Assembly: GCF_006517535.1 (NCBI RefSeq)
Contig: NZ_VHQH01000034.1
Location: forward strand, 248,001-312,000
Source: Schumannella sp. 10F1B-5-1
GTDB lineage: Bacteria > Actinomycetota > Actinomycetes > Actinomycetales > Microbacteriaceae
Direction of reading: 5' to 3'
Length of the DNA: 64,000 nucleotides
The stretch's first letter is position 1, and each line of letters opens with the position of its first letter. Shown here piece after piece: positions 27,206 to 38,600 of the stretch. Both the position numbers and the translations under genes were made by a program. The notes under the pieces were generated by a model, which did no database searches, was not told the origin of the DNA, and worked only from the letters and a program-made list of their open reading frames with translations.

Positions 27206-27788
27206 GGCGCGCATCCCGGACTCGCCCCGCCCGCGCTGGGTGCTCGTGCAGCAGCTGCCGCTGCTCGTGGCGCTCGTGCTGCTCTGGATCGCCCTCTGGC
27301 GCGACGTCAGCGTGCTCGGCGTGCTGACCGGCGCGGTCGTCGCGGTGCTCGTCAGCCGCACCTTCTGGCTGCCGCCGGTCGAGCTCTCGGGTCGCTTCAA
27401 CCCCTGGCGCTTGCTCGTGCTGATCGGCGCGATCGCGGGTGAGCTCGTCGCCGCGACCGTCGGCATCGCCCGCCTCGCGCTGAGCCGCCACGGCGTGCGC
27501 GGCAACGCGGTCGTCGAGGTGGGCTTGCGCACCCGCAGCGACTTCACGCTCACCCTGACCGCGATCGCCGTGTCGCTCGTGCCGGGCACGATCGTGATCG
27601 AGGTCGACCGGGGCAAGTCGACGCTGTTCCTGCACGCGATCGGCGTGACGGATGCGGCGGGCATCGAACGCGTGCGCCGCCAGACCCTGCGCATGGAGCG
27701 CCGCGTCGTCATGGCCGTCGGGTCGAAGCGCGACGTCGCGCGGGTGCGCGCGCCGGAGGCCGCGGTCACGACGGGGGAGCGCTCATGA
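27198..27788 (+). CDS. mrpE: Na+/H+ antiporter subunit E
   Basis: 196 residues. Two or three TM helices in the first 90 residues are followed by the MrpE cytoplasmic domain with its typical VSLVPGTIVIEVD and LFLHAIGV segments. It overlaps mrpD at the start and mrpF at the end. Confidence 0.92.
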   Translation: MAEARIPDSPRPRWVLVQQLPLLVALVLLWIALWRDVSVLGVLTGAVVAVLVSRTFWLPPVELSGRFNPWRLLVLIGAIAGELVAATVGIARLALSRHGVRGNAVVEVGLRTRSDFTLTLTAIAVSLVPGTIVIEVDRGKSTLFLHAIGVTDAAGIERVRRQTLRMERRVVMAVGSKRDVARVRAPEAAVTTGERS

Positions 27789-28153
27789 GCGGCGGACTCG
27801 ATCTCGTGAGCCTCGGCGTGATCGTCGCGGGCGCCCTGGTGCTGCTGAGCGCGCTCGCCGCGGTCGTGCGCATCGTGCGGGGGCCGAGCATCCTGGATCG
27901 CCTGATCGCGACGGATGTGCTGATCAGCTGCCTCATGCTGGGGCTCGGCGTCGAGATGGTGATGAACGGACACACCCGCACGATCCCGCTGCTGGTCGCG
28001 CTCGCGGCGACGGCGATGTTCGGCACGATCGCCGTCGCGCGCTACGTGACCAAGCAGGACCGCGCCGAGCGCGAGCGCCTCGAGCGCGAGCAGGCGGAGC
28101 GCAACGCCGCCGAGGCCGCCGCGCTGTCGGCCCAGGAGGGGGAGGGCGCATGA
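27785..28153 (+). CDS. mrpF: Na+/H+ antiporter subunit F
   Basis: 122 residues with three TM helices and the MrpF signature RIVRGPSILDRLIATDVL. The C-terminal ~35 residues are a charged Glu/Arg/Ala helix (QDRAERERLEREQAERNAA), a likely coiled coil that extends beyond the usual family length. ATG 27785 overlaps the mrpE stop. Confidence 0.92.
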   Translation: MSGGLDLVSLGVIVAGALVLLSALAAVVRIVRGPSILDRLIATDVLISCLMLGLGVEMVMNGHTRTIPLLVALAATAMFGTIAVARYVTKQDRAERERLEREQAERNAAEAAALSAQEGEGA

Positions 28154-28548
28154 GTCTCGACCTGATCCTCGACGCGCTCACGGCGCTCTGCCTCGTGCTG
28201 GCCGGAGCCCTGTCGGCGCTCGCCGGCATCGGCCTGCTGCGCTACCCGGATGCGCTCAGCCGACTGCACGCCGCGACCAAGCCGCAGATCCTCGGTCTCG
28301 CGTTCGTGCTCGCCGCGATCGCCCTGCATGACCGGCACTGGACCACCCTGCTCGCCCTCGCGCCCGTGCTGCTCTTCCAGGTGCTCACGACCCCGATCTC
28401 GGGCCACATGGTGGGCCGCGCCGGCTACCGCACCGGCAACTACAGCCGCGACCTGCTCGTCGCCGACGAGCTCGTGGATGACATCGACCGCGCCGACACG
28501 GGCCGCCCCGACACGGGCCGCCCCGACACGGGCCGCCCCGAGTCCTGA
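28150..28548 (+). CDS. mrpG: Na+/H+ antiporter subunit G
   Basis: 132 residues with three TM helices and the MrpG signature GIGLLRYPDALSRLHAATK. It is the last subunit of the operon. The tail contains the same five residues (Asp-Thr-Gly-Arg-Pro) three times, encoded by a perfect 15-bp tandem repeat. ATG 28150 overlaps the mrpF stop. The short-chain dehydrogenase gene converges 19 bp downstream. Confidence 0.93.
   Translation: MSLDLILDALTALCLVLAGALSALAGIGLLRYPDALSRLHAATKPQILGLAFVLAAIALHDRHWTTLLALAPVLLFQVLTTPISGHMVGRAGYRTGNYSRDLLVADELVDDIDRADTGRPDTGRPDTGRPES
28495..28539 (+). repeat. 15-bp tandem repeat in the mrpG tail
   Basis: Three identical copies of a 15-bp unit encode DTGRP three times. 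Identical DNA, not only identical protein, suggests a recent slippage expansion, so copy number may vary between strains. Confidence 0.9.
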
Positions 28549-28567
28549 GCCGAGCGCGGACGCCGCC

Positions 28568-29383
28568 CTACAGCGCGAAGCCGCCGTCGCTGAAGATCGT
28601 CTGGCCGGTGATCCAGGCGGACGCGGGTGAGACCAGGAACGACACCAGCTCGGCCGTGTCCGACGGGCGGCCGAAGCGTCCCGTGGGCTGAGCGGCGGTT
28701 CCGGATGCGCGGATCGCGTCGTCCATCCAGCCGGTGTCGATCGGGCCGGGGTTCACGATGTTCGCCCGGATGCCGCGCGGAGCGAGCTCGGTCGCCGCGC
28801 CGACCACGATGCGATCGAGGGAGCCCTTGCTCGCGCCGTAGGCCAGGTTGTGCGCGACGTGCGGGCTCGTGAGCGCGACGATCGCGCCGGCGCTCAGGTC
28901 GTCGGGGCGCCCGGCGGCGCCCGCGCCGGCACCATCGCCTGTGCCCTCCGCCGCATCCGTGCGCGCCGCGATCCCCAGCGCGAACTCGCGGATCAGCAGC
29001 CACGCCGCCCGCGCGTTGACCGCGTGGTGCCGGTCGAAGGCCTCGACCGTGGTCGTGAACACGTCGGAGTCGACGCTCTCGGCGTGGCTCAGCACGAGCG
29101 CCGTGGGGAGGCCGAGCTCCGCCGTCACCGCCGCGACCAGCCGCGCCGGCACCTCCGGGTCGCCCAGGTCGACCGCATGCCGCGACACCCGCGCGCCGAG
29201 GCCGCGCAGCTCCTCGGCGATCGACTCGGCCTCGTCGCCGGCGACGCCGTAGCGCGCATCCACGCTCGGCAGGTGGCAGAAGCCGATGTCCCAGCCCTCG
29301 GCGGCGAGCTTCGCGGCGATGCCGGCCGCGATGCCGACGCGGCGTCCGACGCCGGTGATCAGGGCGACAGGTCTCTCGCTCAT
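28568..29383 (-). CDS. SDR-family NAD(P)-dependent oxidoreductase
   Basis: 271-residue short-chain dehydrogenase. The cofactor loop is TGVGRRVGIA (a TGxxxGxG variant), the active site contains YGASK (Tyr and Lys three apart) and a preceding Ser in ALTSPH, and the PG turn VNPGPIDTGWM follows. It resembles 3-oxoacyl-ACP-reductase-like enzymes, but the substrate is unknown. An Ala/Gly-rich insert lies before the active site. On the minus strand TAGCGT (29390-29395) is exactly 6 nt before ATG 29383, so the mRNA is probably leaderless. Confidence 0.88.
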   Translation of the reverse strand: MSERPVALITGVGRRVGIAAGIAAKLAAEGWDIGFCHLPSVDARYGVAGDEAESIAEELRGLGARVSRHAVDLGDPEVPARLVAAVTAELGLPTALVLSHAESVDSDVFTTTVEAFDRHHAVNARAAWLLIREFALGIAARTDAAEGTGDGAGAGAAGRPDDLSAGAIVALTSPHVAHNLAYGASKGSLDRIVVGAATELAPRGIRANIVNPGPIDTGWMDDAIRASGTAAQPTGRFGRPSDTAELVSFLVSPASAWITGQTIFSDGGFAL

Positions 29384-29417
29384 CCGCCCACGCTAGCCAG
29401 GCCCGTACTCTCGCACC
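29384..29417. promoter_or_regulatory. back-to-back leaderless promoters
   Basis: The 34 bp between two divergent start codons contain both -10 boxes: TAGCGT for the leftward dehydrogenase (29390-29395) and TACTCT for the rightward DUF1990 gene (29406-29411), each 6 nt from its start. The -35 regions must lie inside the opposite genes. Confidence 0.55.
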
Positions 29418-29990
29418 ATGGATGCGCGCACCCGGCCCGTCGCGCACGACCTCCTCGAGCGGGGGATCACCCGCCCCGCGCTCGACGTCTGGCCCGAGGC
29501 CGACCGCGCCGCCGCGCGCGCCGCCGGATTCCGCGTCAGCGAGGTCAGCGCGCCGCTCGGCGCGGGCGACGACGTCTGGCGCCGCGTCACGCACGACCTG
29601 CTGCGCTGGCGGGTCAAGACGGCGAGCGGATTCCGCGTGCATCCCGAGCCGACCGCCGCGGTCGAGGTGGATGCGCTGCTCACGATCACCGCGCGCGTCC
29701 TGGCCGTCACGATCACCGAGCCGGTCGAGGTGGTCGAGGTGGTCGACGAGGCGCGCCGAGTCGGCTTCGCGTACCGCACCCGGCCCGGGCATCCGGTCGC
29801 GGGGGAGGAGGCGTTCGTCGTGCACCGCGACGGGGGAGAGGGCGACGGCGCAGGCCGCGGCGGCGACGTCGTGCTCACGATCCGCTCGCTGACCGCGCCC
29901 GCTCCGCAGCAGCCCTGGCGCGCCCTGCACCCGATCCTGCGTCTCGCCCAGCTGGTCGCCCGCCGCCGCTACCTGCGCGCGCTGCGCTGA
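29418..29990 (+). CDS. DUF1990 family protein
   Basis: 190 residues. Conserved DUF1990 segments are the early VWRRVTHDLLRWRVKTASGF, the middle strand ARRVGFAYRTRPGHPVAGEEAFVV and the end RRRYLRALR. The function of the family is unknown. Members are small soluble proteins with a START/polyketide-cyclase-like fold. ATG 29418 is preceded by a leaderless -10 box. A Gly/Asp-rich insertion is present near residue 140. Confidence 0.85.
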   Translation: MDARTRPVAHDLLERGITRPALDVWPEADRAAARAAGFRVSEVSAPLGAGDDVWRRVTHDLLRWRVKTASGFRVHPEPTAAVEVDALLTITARVLAVTITEPVEVVEVVDEARRVGFAYRTRPGHPVAGEEAFVVHRDGGEGDGAGRGGDVVLTIRSLTAPAPQQPWRALHPILRLAQLVARRRYLRALR

Positions 29991-30071
29991 CTGGCGGCCC
30001 GCCGCGTCGCCCCGCCAGCATCCCGCCCGCTCGCCCCACCCGCCCCGCACATCCGGCCCACCCGCGAGTCC

Positions 30072-30083
30072 TAGACTCGTCAC
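30072..30083 (+). promoter_or_regulatory. leaderless -10 element for ilvD
   Basis: TAGACT (30072-30077) lies 6 nt before ATG 30084. No ribosome-binding site is visible. Confidence 0.55.
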
Positions 30084-31814
30084 ATGCCGGAAACACCTGA
30101 GAACTCCGGCGCGCCCGCCGCGTCGCCGATCGACCACAAGCCCCGCTCCCGCACCGTCACCGACGGCATCGAGGCCACGACCAGCCGCGGCATGCTCCGC
30201 GCGGTCGGCATGGGCGACGCCGACTGGGACAAGTCGCAGATCGGCATCGCGAGCTCGTGGAACGAGATCACGCCCTGCAACCTCAGCCTCGACCGCCTCG
30301 CGCGGGCCGCCAAGGAGGGCGTGCACGCGGGCGGCGGGTACCCGCTGCAGTTCGGCACCGTCAGCGTCAGCGACGGCATCTCGATGGGCCACGAGGGCAT
30401 GCACTTCTCGCTGGTCAGCCGCGAGGTCATCGCCGACAGCGTCGAGACCGTCATGCAGGGCGAGCGCCTCGACGGCTCGGTGCTGCTGGCCGGCTGCGAC
30501 AAGTCGATCCCCGGCATGCTCATGGCGGCGGCCCGTCTCGAGCTGCCGAGCGTGTTCCTCTACGCCGGCTCGATCGCGCCCGGCTGGGTGCGTCTGAGCG
30601 ACGGCAGTGAGCACGACATCACGATCATCGACTCCTTCGCCGCGGTCGGCGCCGTCAAGGCGGGCCTGATGAGCGAAGAGGATGCTCACGCGATCGAGTG
30701 CGCCTTCGCCCCGGGCGAGGGCGCCTGCGGCGGCATGTACACGGCCAATACGATGGCGTCGGTCGCCGAGGCGCTCGGCCTCAGCATCCCCGGCTCGGCC
30801 AGCCCGCCCAGCTACGACCGCCGCCGCGACTACTACGCGCACCGCTCGGGCGAGGCCGTCGTCAACCTGCTGCGCCAGGGCATCTCGACGAAGGACATCC
30901 TGACCAAGGAGGCCTTCGAGAACGCCATCGCCGTGGGCATGGCCCTCGGCGGCTCGACCAACATCGTGCTGCACCTGCTCGCGATCGCGAACGAGGCGCA
31001 GGTCGAGCTGACCCTCGACGACTTCAACCGCATCGGCTCGAAGGTGCCGCACATCGGCGACCTGAAGCCCTTCGGCCAGTACGTCATGAACGACGTCGAC
31101 CGCCGCGGCGGCCTGCCCGTGCTGATGAAGGCGCTGCTGGATGCGGGCCTCATGCACGGCGACGTGATGACGGTGACCGGCAAGACGATGGCCGAGAACC
31201 TGGCCGACATCGACCCGCCGGCGCTCGACGGCTCGGTGCTGCGCACGCTCGACAACCCCATCCACGAGACCGGCGGACTCACGATCCTCAAGGGCACGCT
31301 CGCCCCCGAGGGCGCCGTCGTGAAGACCGCCGGCTTCGACGCCGCCACCTTCGAGGGCCCCGCCCGGGTCTACGAGCGCGAGCGCGCCGCGATGGACGCG
31401 CTGACGAACGGCGAGATCCAGAAGGGCGACGTGGTCGTCATCCGCTACGAGGGCCCCAAGGGCGGCCCCGGCATGCGCGAGATGCTCGCGATCACCGCCG
31501 CGATCAAGGGCGCGGGGCTCGGCAAGGATGTACTACTCTTGACCGACGGACGATTCTCAGGCGGCACAACCGGCCTGTGCATCGGCCACATCGCACCTGA
31601 GGCGGTGGACGCAGGTCCCATCGCCTTCGTGCGCGATGGTGATCTGATACGGGTCGATATCGCTGCCCGGTCGATCGACCTGATCGTCGATCCGGCCGAG
31701 CTGGAAGCCCGCCGTGACGGCTGGGCTCCGCTCCCCCCGCGCTATACCCGTGGCGTTCTCGCGAAGTACTCGAAGCTCGTGCGTTCCGCTGCGGAGGGCG
31801 CGGTCACCGGGTAG
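30084..31814 (+). CDS. ilvD: dihydroxy-acid dehydratase
   Basis: 576 residues, full length. It dehydrates dihydroxy-isovalerate and dihydroxy-methylvalerate in valine and isoleucine synthesis. The cluster cysteines are C65 (ITPCNLSL), C138 (AGCDKSIPG) and C215 ([12 protein letters not shown]), and the C-terminal GGPGMREM and DGRFSGGT segments are intact. It is first in the group ilvD, ilvB, ilvN, ilvC, with ilvB following after a 78-bp gap. The start is supported by a leaderless -10 box. Confidence 0.97.
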   Translation: MPETPENSGAPAASPIDHKPRSRTVTDGIEATTSRGMLRAVGMGDADWDKSQIGIASSWNEITPCNLSLDRLARAAKEGVHAGGGYPLQFGTVSVSDGISMGHEGMHFSLVSREVIADSVETVMQGERLDGSVLLAGCDKSIPGMLMAAARLELPSVFLYAGSIAPGWVRLSDGSEHDITIIDSFAAVGAVKAGLMSEEDAHAIECAFAPGEGACGGMYTANTMASVAEALGLSIPGSASPPSYDRRRDYYAHRSGEAVVNLLRQGISTKDILTKEAFENAIAVGMALGGSTNIVLHLLAIANEAQVELTLDDFNRIGSKVPHIGDLKPFGQYVMNDVDRRGGLPVLMKALLDAGLMHGDVMTVTGKTMAENLADIDPPALDGSVLRTLDNPIHETGGLTILKGTLAPEGAVVKTAGFDAATFEGPARVYERERAAMDALTNGEIQKGDVVVIRYEGPKGGPGMREMLAITAAIKGAGLGKDVLLLTDGRFSGGTTGLCIGHIAPEAVDAGPIAFVRDGDLIRVDIAARSIDLIVDPAELEARRDGWAPLPPRYTRGVLAKYSKLVRSAAEGAVTG

Positions 31815-31892
31815 CTTCCTCCTCGCTTCGGCGCGGCACCGCGCGATCGTGCGCATCCGCGTCGTCAGACACCTCGACACGAAGGGTTCACT

Positions 31893-33707
31893 ATGACCGC
31901 GGACGCCACGCCAGCGCCTGCCGCCGCGCGCCCGGCCTCGACCGAGCCGCCGATGCTCACGGGCTCGGGCGCCATCCTCGCCTCCCTCGCCAAGCTGGGC
32001 GTCACCGACGTCTTCGGCCTGCCGGGCGGCGCCATCATCCCGTTCTACGACGAGCTGATGGCGTCGGAGGAGATCCGCCACATCCTCGTGCGCCACGAGC
32101 AGGGCGCCGGCCACGCGGCCGAGGGCTACGCCGCGGCGAGCGGCCGGGTCGGCGTGGCGATCGCGACCTCGGGCCCCGGTGCGACCAACCTCGTCACCGC
32201 GATCGCCGACGCCTACATGGACTCGGTGCCGATGATCGCGCTCACCGGTCAGGTCTTCTCGACCCTCATGGGCACCGACGCCTTCCAGGAGGTCGACATC
32301 GTGGGCATCACGATGCCGATCACGAAGCACTCGATCCTGGTGAAGAAGGCCGAGGACGTGCCGGCTGCGCTCGCGCAGGCCTATCAGATCGCCACGACCG
32401 GGCGCCCCGGCCCCGTGCTGGTGGATGTGACCAAGGATGCCCAGCAGAACACGGCCCCGTTCATCTGGCCGCCCAGGATCGAGCTGCCCGGCTACCGCCC
32501 AGTGACGAAGGCGCACGGCAAGCAGATCCACGCCGCCGCCGAGCTGCTCGCCGCCTCGGCGCGACCCGTGCTCTACGTCGGCGGCGGCACCGTGCGCGCC
32601 GGCGCCGCGGCCGAGCTGCTGCGCTTCGCCGAGCTGACCGGGGCGCCCGTCGTGACGACGCTCATGGCGCGCGGCGTCTTCCCCGACTCGCACCGACAGA
32701 ACCTCGGCATGCCCGGCATGCACGGCTCGGTGCCGGCGGTGCTGGGCCTGCAGGAGTCGGATCTGATCATCAGCCTCGGCGCCCGCTTCGACGACCGCGT
32801 CACCGGCAAGCCGAGCGAGTTCGCGCCCGACGCGAAGGTCGTGCACGTCGACATCGACCCGGCCGAGATCGGCAAGATCCGTCACGCCGACGTGCCGATC
32901 GTGGGCGACGCGAAGGAGGTGCTCGCCGACCTGATCGCCGCCTACGGCGAGATCGCCGCCGAGTCGCGCGCCGACCTCGCCCCCTGGTGGGAGCGTCTCG
33001 AGCAGCTGCGCACCGCGTACCCGCTCGGCTACACCGAGCCCGACGACGGCCTGCTGTCGCCGCAGTACGTGATCCAGCGCATCGGCGAGCTCTCGGGCCC
33101 CGAGGCGGTCTACGCCGCGGGCGTCGGCCAGCACCAGATGTGGGCCGCCCAGTTCATCAAGTACGAGCGCCCGCACGCCTGGCTCAACTCCGGCGGCGCC
33201 GGCACGATGGGCTACTCGGTGCCCGCCGCCATGGGCGCCAAGGTCGCCGAGCCCGACCGCCTGGTCTGGGCGATCGACGGCGACGGATGCTTCCAGATGA
33301 CCAACCAGGAGCTCGCCACCTGCGCGATCAACGACATCCCGATCAAGGTCGCGATCATCAACAACAGCTCGCTGGGCATGGTGCGCCAGTGGCAGACGCT
33401 GTTCTACGACGGCCGCCACTCGTTCACCGACCTCAACACGGGGTCGCTGACCGGCACCGAGCAGACCCGCATGATCCCCGACTTCGTGAAGCTCGCCGAC
33501 GCCTACGGCGCCCTCGGCATCCGCGTCACGAGACCTGAGGAGATCGACGCGGCCATCAAGCTCGCGATCGAGACCAACGACCGCCCCGTGGTGATCGACT
33601 TCGTCGTCAGCCGCGACGCGATGGTGTGGCCGATGGTGCCGCAGGGCGTCGGCAACTCGCAGGTGCAGTACGCCCGCGACCACGCCCCCGAGTGGGGAGA
33701 GGAGTAA
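31893..33707 (+). CDS. ilvB: acetolactate synthase large subunit
   Basis: 604-residue ThDP enzyme that condenses two pyruvates, or pyruvate plus 2-oxobutyrate. The catalytic Glu is in [14 protein letters not shown], and the ThDP-Mg2+ motif runs from [15 protein letters not shown] to AIINN. The FAD-region motif [11 protein letters not shown] is present. The gene begins with GAAGGG upstream of ATG. The small subunit starts 4 bp after its stop, so the two are co-translated. Confidence 0.97.
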   Translation: MTADATPAPAAARPASTEPPMLTGSGAILASLAKLGVTDVFGLPGGAIIPFYDELMASEEIRHILVRHEQGAGHAAEGYAAASGRVGVAIATSGPGATNLVTAIADAYMDSVPMIALTGQVFSTLMGTDAFQEVDIVGITMPITKHSILVKKAEDVPAALAQAYQIATTGRPGPVLVDVTKDAQQNTAPFIWPPRIELPGYRPVTKAHGKQIHAAAELLAASARPVLYVGGGTVRAGAAAELLRFAELTGAPVVTTLMARGVFPDSHRQNLGMPGMHGSVPAVLGLQESDLIISLGARFDDRVTGKPSEFAPDAKVVHVDIDPAEIGKIRHADVPIVGDAKEVLADLIAAYGEIAAESRADLAPWWERLEQLRTAYPLGYTEPDDGLLSPQYVIQRIGELSGPEAVYAAGVGQHQMWAAQFIKYERPHAWLNSGGAGTMGYSVPAAMGAKVAEPDRLVWAIDGDGCFQMTNQELATCAINDIPIKVAIINNSSLGMVRQWQTLFYDGRHSFTDLNTGSLTGTEQTRMIPDFVKLADAYGALGIRVTRPEEIDAAIKLAIETNDRPVVIDFVVSRDAMVWPMVPQGVGNSQVQYARDHAPEWGEE

Positions 33708-35363
<1,656 letters not shown>

Positions 35364-35388
35364 TCCTCGCGCGACACACGTCGCTCGT

Positions 35389-35426
35389 CCGAAGGGCGGT
35401 CCCGCTGCGGCGGGGCCGCCCTTCGG
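35389..35426 (+). terminator. terminator after ilvC
   Basis: CCGAAGGGCGG (35389-35399) pairs perfectly with CCGCCCTTCGG (35416-35426). It closes the ilv group. Confidence 0.75.
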
Positions 35427-35451
35427 CGTGTGCGGGGGAGCGCGAAGGTGA

Positions 35452-35530
35452 CCGTCTCAAGGAGTTGCCGCAACCCGTGGGGCTGGTGTTGCTCATCCGC
35501 CACAGCAGTGACAGCAACTCCTTGAGATGG
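35452..35530. repeat. 79-bp palindromic element, copy 1
   Basis: The ends form an inverted repeat of 17 bp (35452-35468 with 35514-35530) that differs only by a G to A change. In RNA this would still pair as G-U. The core between the arms matches the reverse complement of the second copy at 39380-39458. It lies between the ilvC terminator and the secreted phosphoesterase gene. Confidence 0.85.
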
Positions 35531-35573
35531 TTTCTCGGGATGCGGCGGAGGCCGGCCGGTCTGGGCACGCGCG

Positions 35574-35613
35574 GTTCACCCGACACGGGGCCGGATGACG
35601 TGAGCCGTTCACC
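35574..35613 (+). promoter_or_regulatory. candidate PHO boxes upstream of the phosphoesterase
   Basis: GTTCACC occurs at 35574-35580 and 35607-35613, starts 33 bp apart. That is three 11-bp units, the phasing known for actinobacterial PhoP direct repeats. The second box is 22 bp before the start codon. Confidence 0.4.
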
Positions 35614-35634
35614 CGGGATGTCGAACCTGGCCGC

Positions 35635-38600
35635 GTGCTCAGGCTCGTCCTCGCCGCTCTGACCGCCACGATCATCCTCATCGGGGGTGTCGCCGCGGGG
35701 GTTCCGGCGACGGACCCCGCGCGGGCCGAGACGGGAGCGGCGCCGAGCGCGTCGGCCTCGCCGGGCGGCGCGAACGCGTCGAGCGCAGCCGCGTCGGGAA
35801 ACGCGGGCGGTGCATCCACCGAGACTTCCGACGGCGGCGCCGCGGATGCCGTGCCCGCCGGCGCGGGCGACGACACCTCCGAGGGCCCCGAGCCGGGCGC
35901 GGGGTCGCGCGGCGTCGTCGCGGCGCCCACGACGAGCGTGCTGCTCAACGAGCTGAGCAACGGCTCGTCGCGCTCGAGCGCCGACGGCTTCGTCGAGCTG
36001 CGCAACTGGGGCGCATCCACCGTGAAGCTCGACGGCTGGAAGCTCTACCGCTGCAGCGTCGGCGGCCTGCGCGCCAACGACGGCGCGGTCGAGGCCGACC
36101 TGCGCGGGCAGACGCTCGAGCCGGGGCAGATCCTCACGATCAGCCGCATCGGACTGCCGGGTGCTCTGCACATCTCGCAGTCGTACCCCCGCTCGGGCTT
36201 CGGGCTCTGGCTCGAAGACCCGCAGGGACGTGTCGCCGATCGCGTCGGCGTCTACCCGAACCGCCCCTGGATGACGACGAGCGAGTGCACGGGCGAGCGC
36301 AACCTTCCCAGCACGCTCGACTGGTCGACCGATCAGAGCTGGCAGCGCCGGGCGTCGACCGGCGACGTGAGCGCCGACTGGATCGCCGCGCGATCCACCG
36401 TGGATGCGCCGAACGCGACCGCCGAGCCGGCCCGCGACGACTCGGGAATCGTCATCTCGGAGTTCGCGCCGGCCGGTCCGGCGGGCGGCGGCGACGAGGT
36501 CGTCGAGCTGCGCAACGACGGCGCGAGCACGGTCGACATCGGCGGCTGGCAGCTGATGCGCTGCAGCGCATCCGGGCGCCTCGAGTCCGGATACCGGCAG
36601 GCGACGATCGCCGCCGGCACGACGCTCGCGCCGGGCGAGCGCTGGCTGGCGGGCGGACCCGGCTACGAGCGCCGCGACCGCGAGCCGCAGCCGGATGCGC
36701 GCTACCGCACGGGCTTCGCCGACGCGGGCTCGGGCGTGCTGCTGCGCACGTCCGACGACGTGCTGGTCGACCGCGTCGCGATGAGCCAGTACGGCGACAG
36801 CGCCTGTCAGAACGGCGACGACAAGCTCGCCGCGATCCTCGACCCGGTCGCGGGGGAGTCGTGGCAGCGCGTCGAGCCCGAGGGCGACGTCGGCGCGCGG
36901 GCCGGCGCGGGCGCGAGCGGCAGCGGCAGCGCCGCCGCGGCGACGGGCTGGATCATCGCCCCGCGCACGCCGGGGGCGCGCACCGCCGACGCCGAGTCGA
37001 GCGTCTACCGCGCCGCCGCCGCGCTGCAGCAGACGGGCGTCTACGCGGCGAAGGCCGCCGACCGCGGCGTCGCGATCAGCGAGATCGCGAACGACCCGGG
37101 CGCGCCCGTGCTCCCCGCGGACCTGACCCAGCGCAACTTCATCGAGATCGCCAACTACGGACGATCCACGATCGACATCGGCGGCTGGACGCTGCGCCGC
37201 TGCATGGCCGACGGCCTGCGCGCCCCCGGCGTGCAGAGCACGGTGCCCGCGGGCACGAAGCTGAAGCCCGGCGCGACCTGGACGACCGCGCGCGAGGGCA
37301 CGGCAGCGTCATCCACGGCGCAGGCGAGCTACGGCACGACTCTCAGCTTCCTCGGCACCGGCGTCTGGCTGGCGGATGCCGACGGCGAGCGCGTCGACAG
37401 CGTCGGCATCTACGGCCGCAACGAGCTCGACGCGAGCATCGACACGGTCAGCCCCTGCACGAAGGGGCTCGCCCTCACGACCTACCTGGTCGACCGGATG
37501 CGCGGCCAGAGCTTCCAGCGGGTCGCGTTCACCGGCTCCGACGCCGACGACTTCCGTGCCGCCGCCGCGACGCCGGGCGAGCGCACCGCGCTCGAGGCCG
37601 ACTACCGCGAGCAGACCGAGTCCCGTGCCGCCGACACCGCGACGGGGTCCGCGCCGGCGCCGGATACCGCACGCGCGGGCGCGGCCGGGAGCACCGCATC
37701 CACCCCCGCTGAGCGCCCCCTCGCCGGGTCGGCCGCGACCGTGCTGCGCGCCTGGGCGGGCGCGAGCGAGGGCGGCCGCCTGACGGCCGCGCACGCCGAC
37801 GGCGAGACGCCGATCGACCCGGCCGCGATCGGCGCGGGCACGGCCCCGTCGGCGGGCGACGCCGGCTACGCCTACCCGTACCAGCGCTTCGAGCTCGACG
37901 CCGACCCGGCCGGCGGCACCACCCTGCGCGCCGGCAGCCGAGTCGGCTGGTCGGGCGCCACGACCGGGCGCAACGAGCTGCAGCTCTCGGTCTGGACCGG
38001 CTCCGCCTGGCGGCTGCTCGACGCCGGGACCGACCCCACCGCATCCGGAGCCGACCTCGCCCTGCGCGGCACCCTGAAAGCCGGCGACATCCGCGGCGGC
38101 AGGGTCGTGCTGCTCGTGCAGGACGGCCCGCGCACGAAGGCCGCGATCGACGGCGCGATCGACGGGAAGCTGCAGCACCCCGACGACTACGACCTCGCGA
38201 TCTCGCACGTCACCGACACGCAGTACCTGACGGATGCGTACCCCGACGTCTACGCGCAGCAGCTCAGCTGGATCGCCGACAACGCCGCGCGCCGCAAGAT
38301 CGCCTTCGCGACCCACACCGGCGACCTCGTGCAGAACTGGGTCGACCCCGACCAGGGCGAGCAGCGGGCGCGTGCCGAGTTCGCGCGGGCGTCGGCGATC
38401 CAGGGCATCCTCGACCGGGCCGGCGTGCCCAACAGCGTGCTGCCCGGCAACCATGACTCCAAGCGCGGCATCGACTACACGCTGTTCGACGAGTTCTTCG
38501 GGCCCGACCGCTACGCCGCGCAGCCCTGGTACGGCGGCTCCATCGCGCCCGGCGACAACGCCGCGAACTATTCGCTGATCAGCGCGGGCGGCGCCGACTT

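Noticed and set aside
28440-31265. 941-codon minus-strand frame across the SDR, DUF1990 and ilvD genes
   Set aside because: It runs antisense through ilvD and the DUF1990 gene and out of frame through the SDR gene, and shows only GC-driven composition.
31470-31600. Possible recombination patch in ilvD, because the local sequence near 31530-31570 is less GC-rich
   Set aside because: The reading frame and all conserved residues continue normally, and the stretch is too short to show a transfer.
31815-31892. Attenuator or leader peptide before ilvB
   Set aside because: The 78-bp gap after ilvD has no run of Ile/Val/Leu codons behind a start codon and no convincing alternative hairpins.
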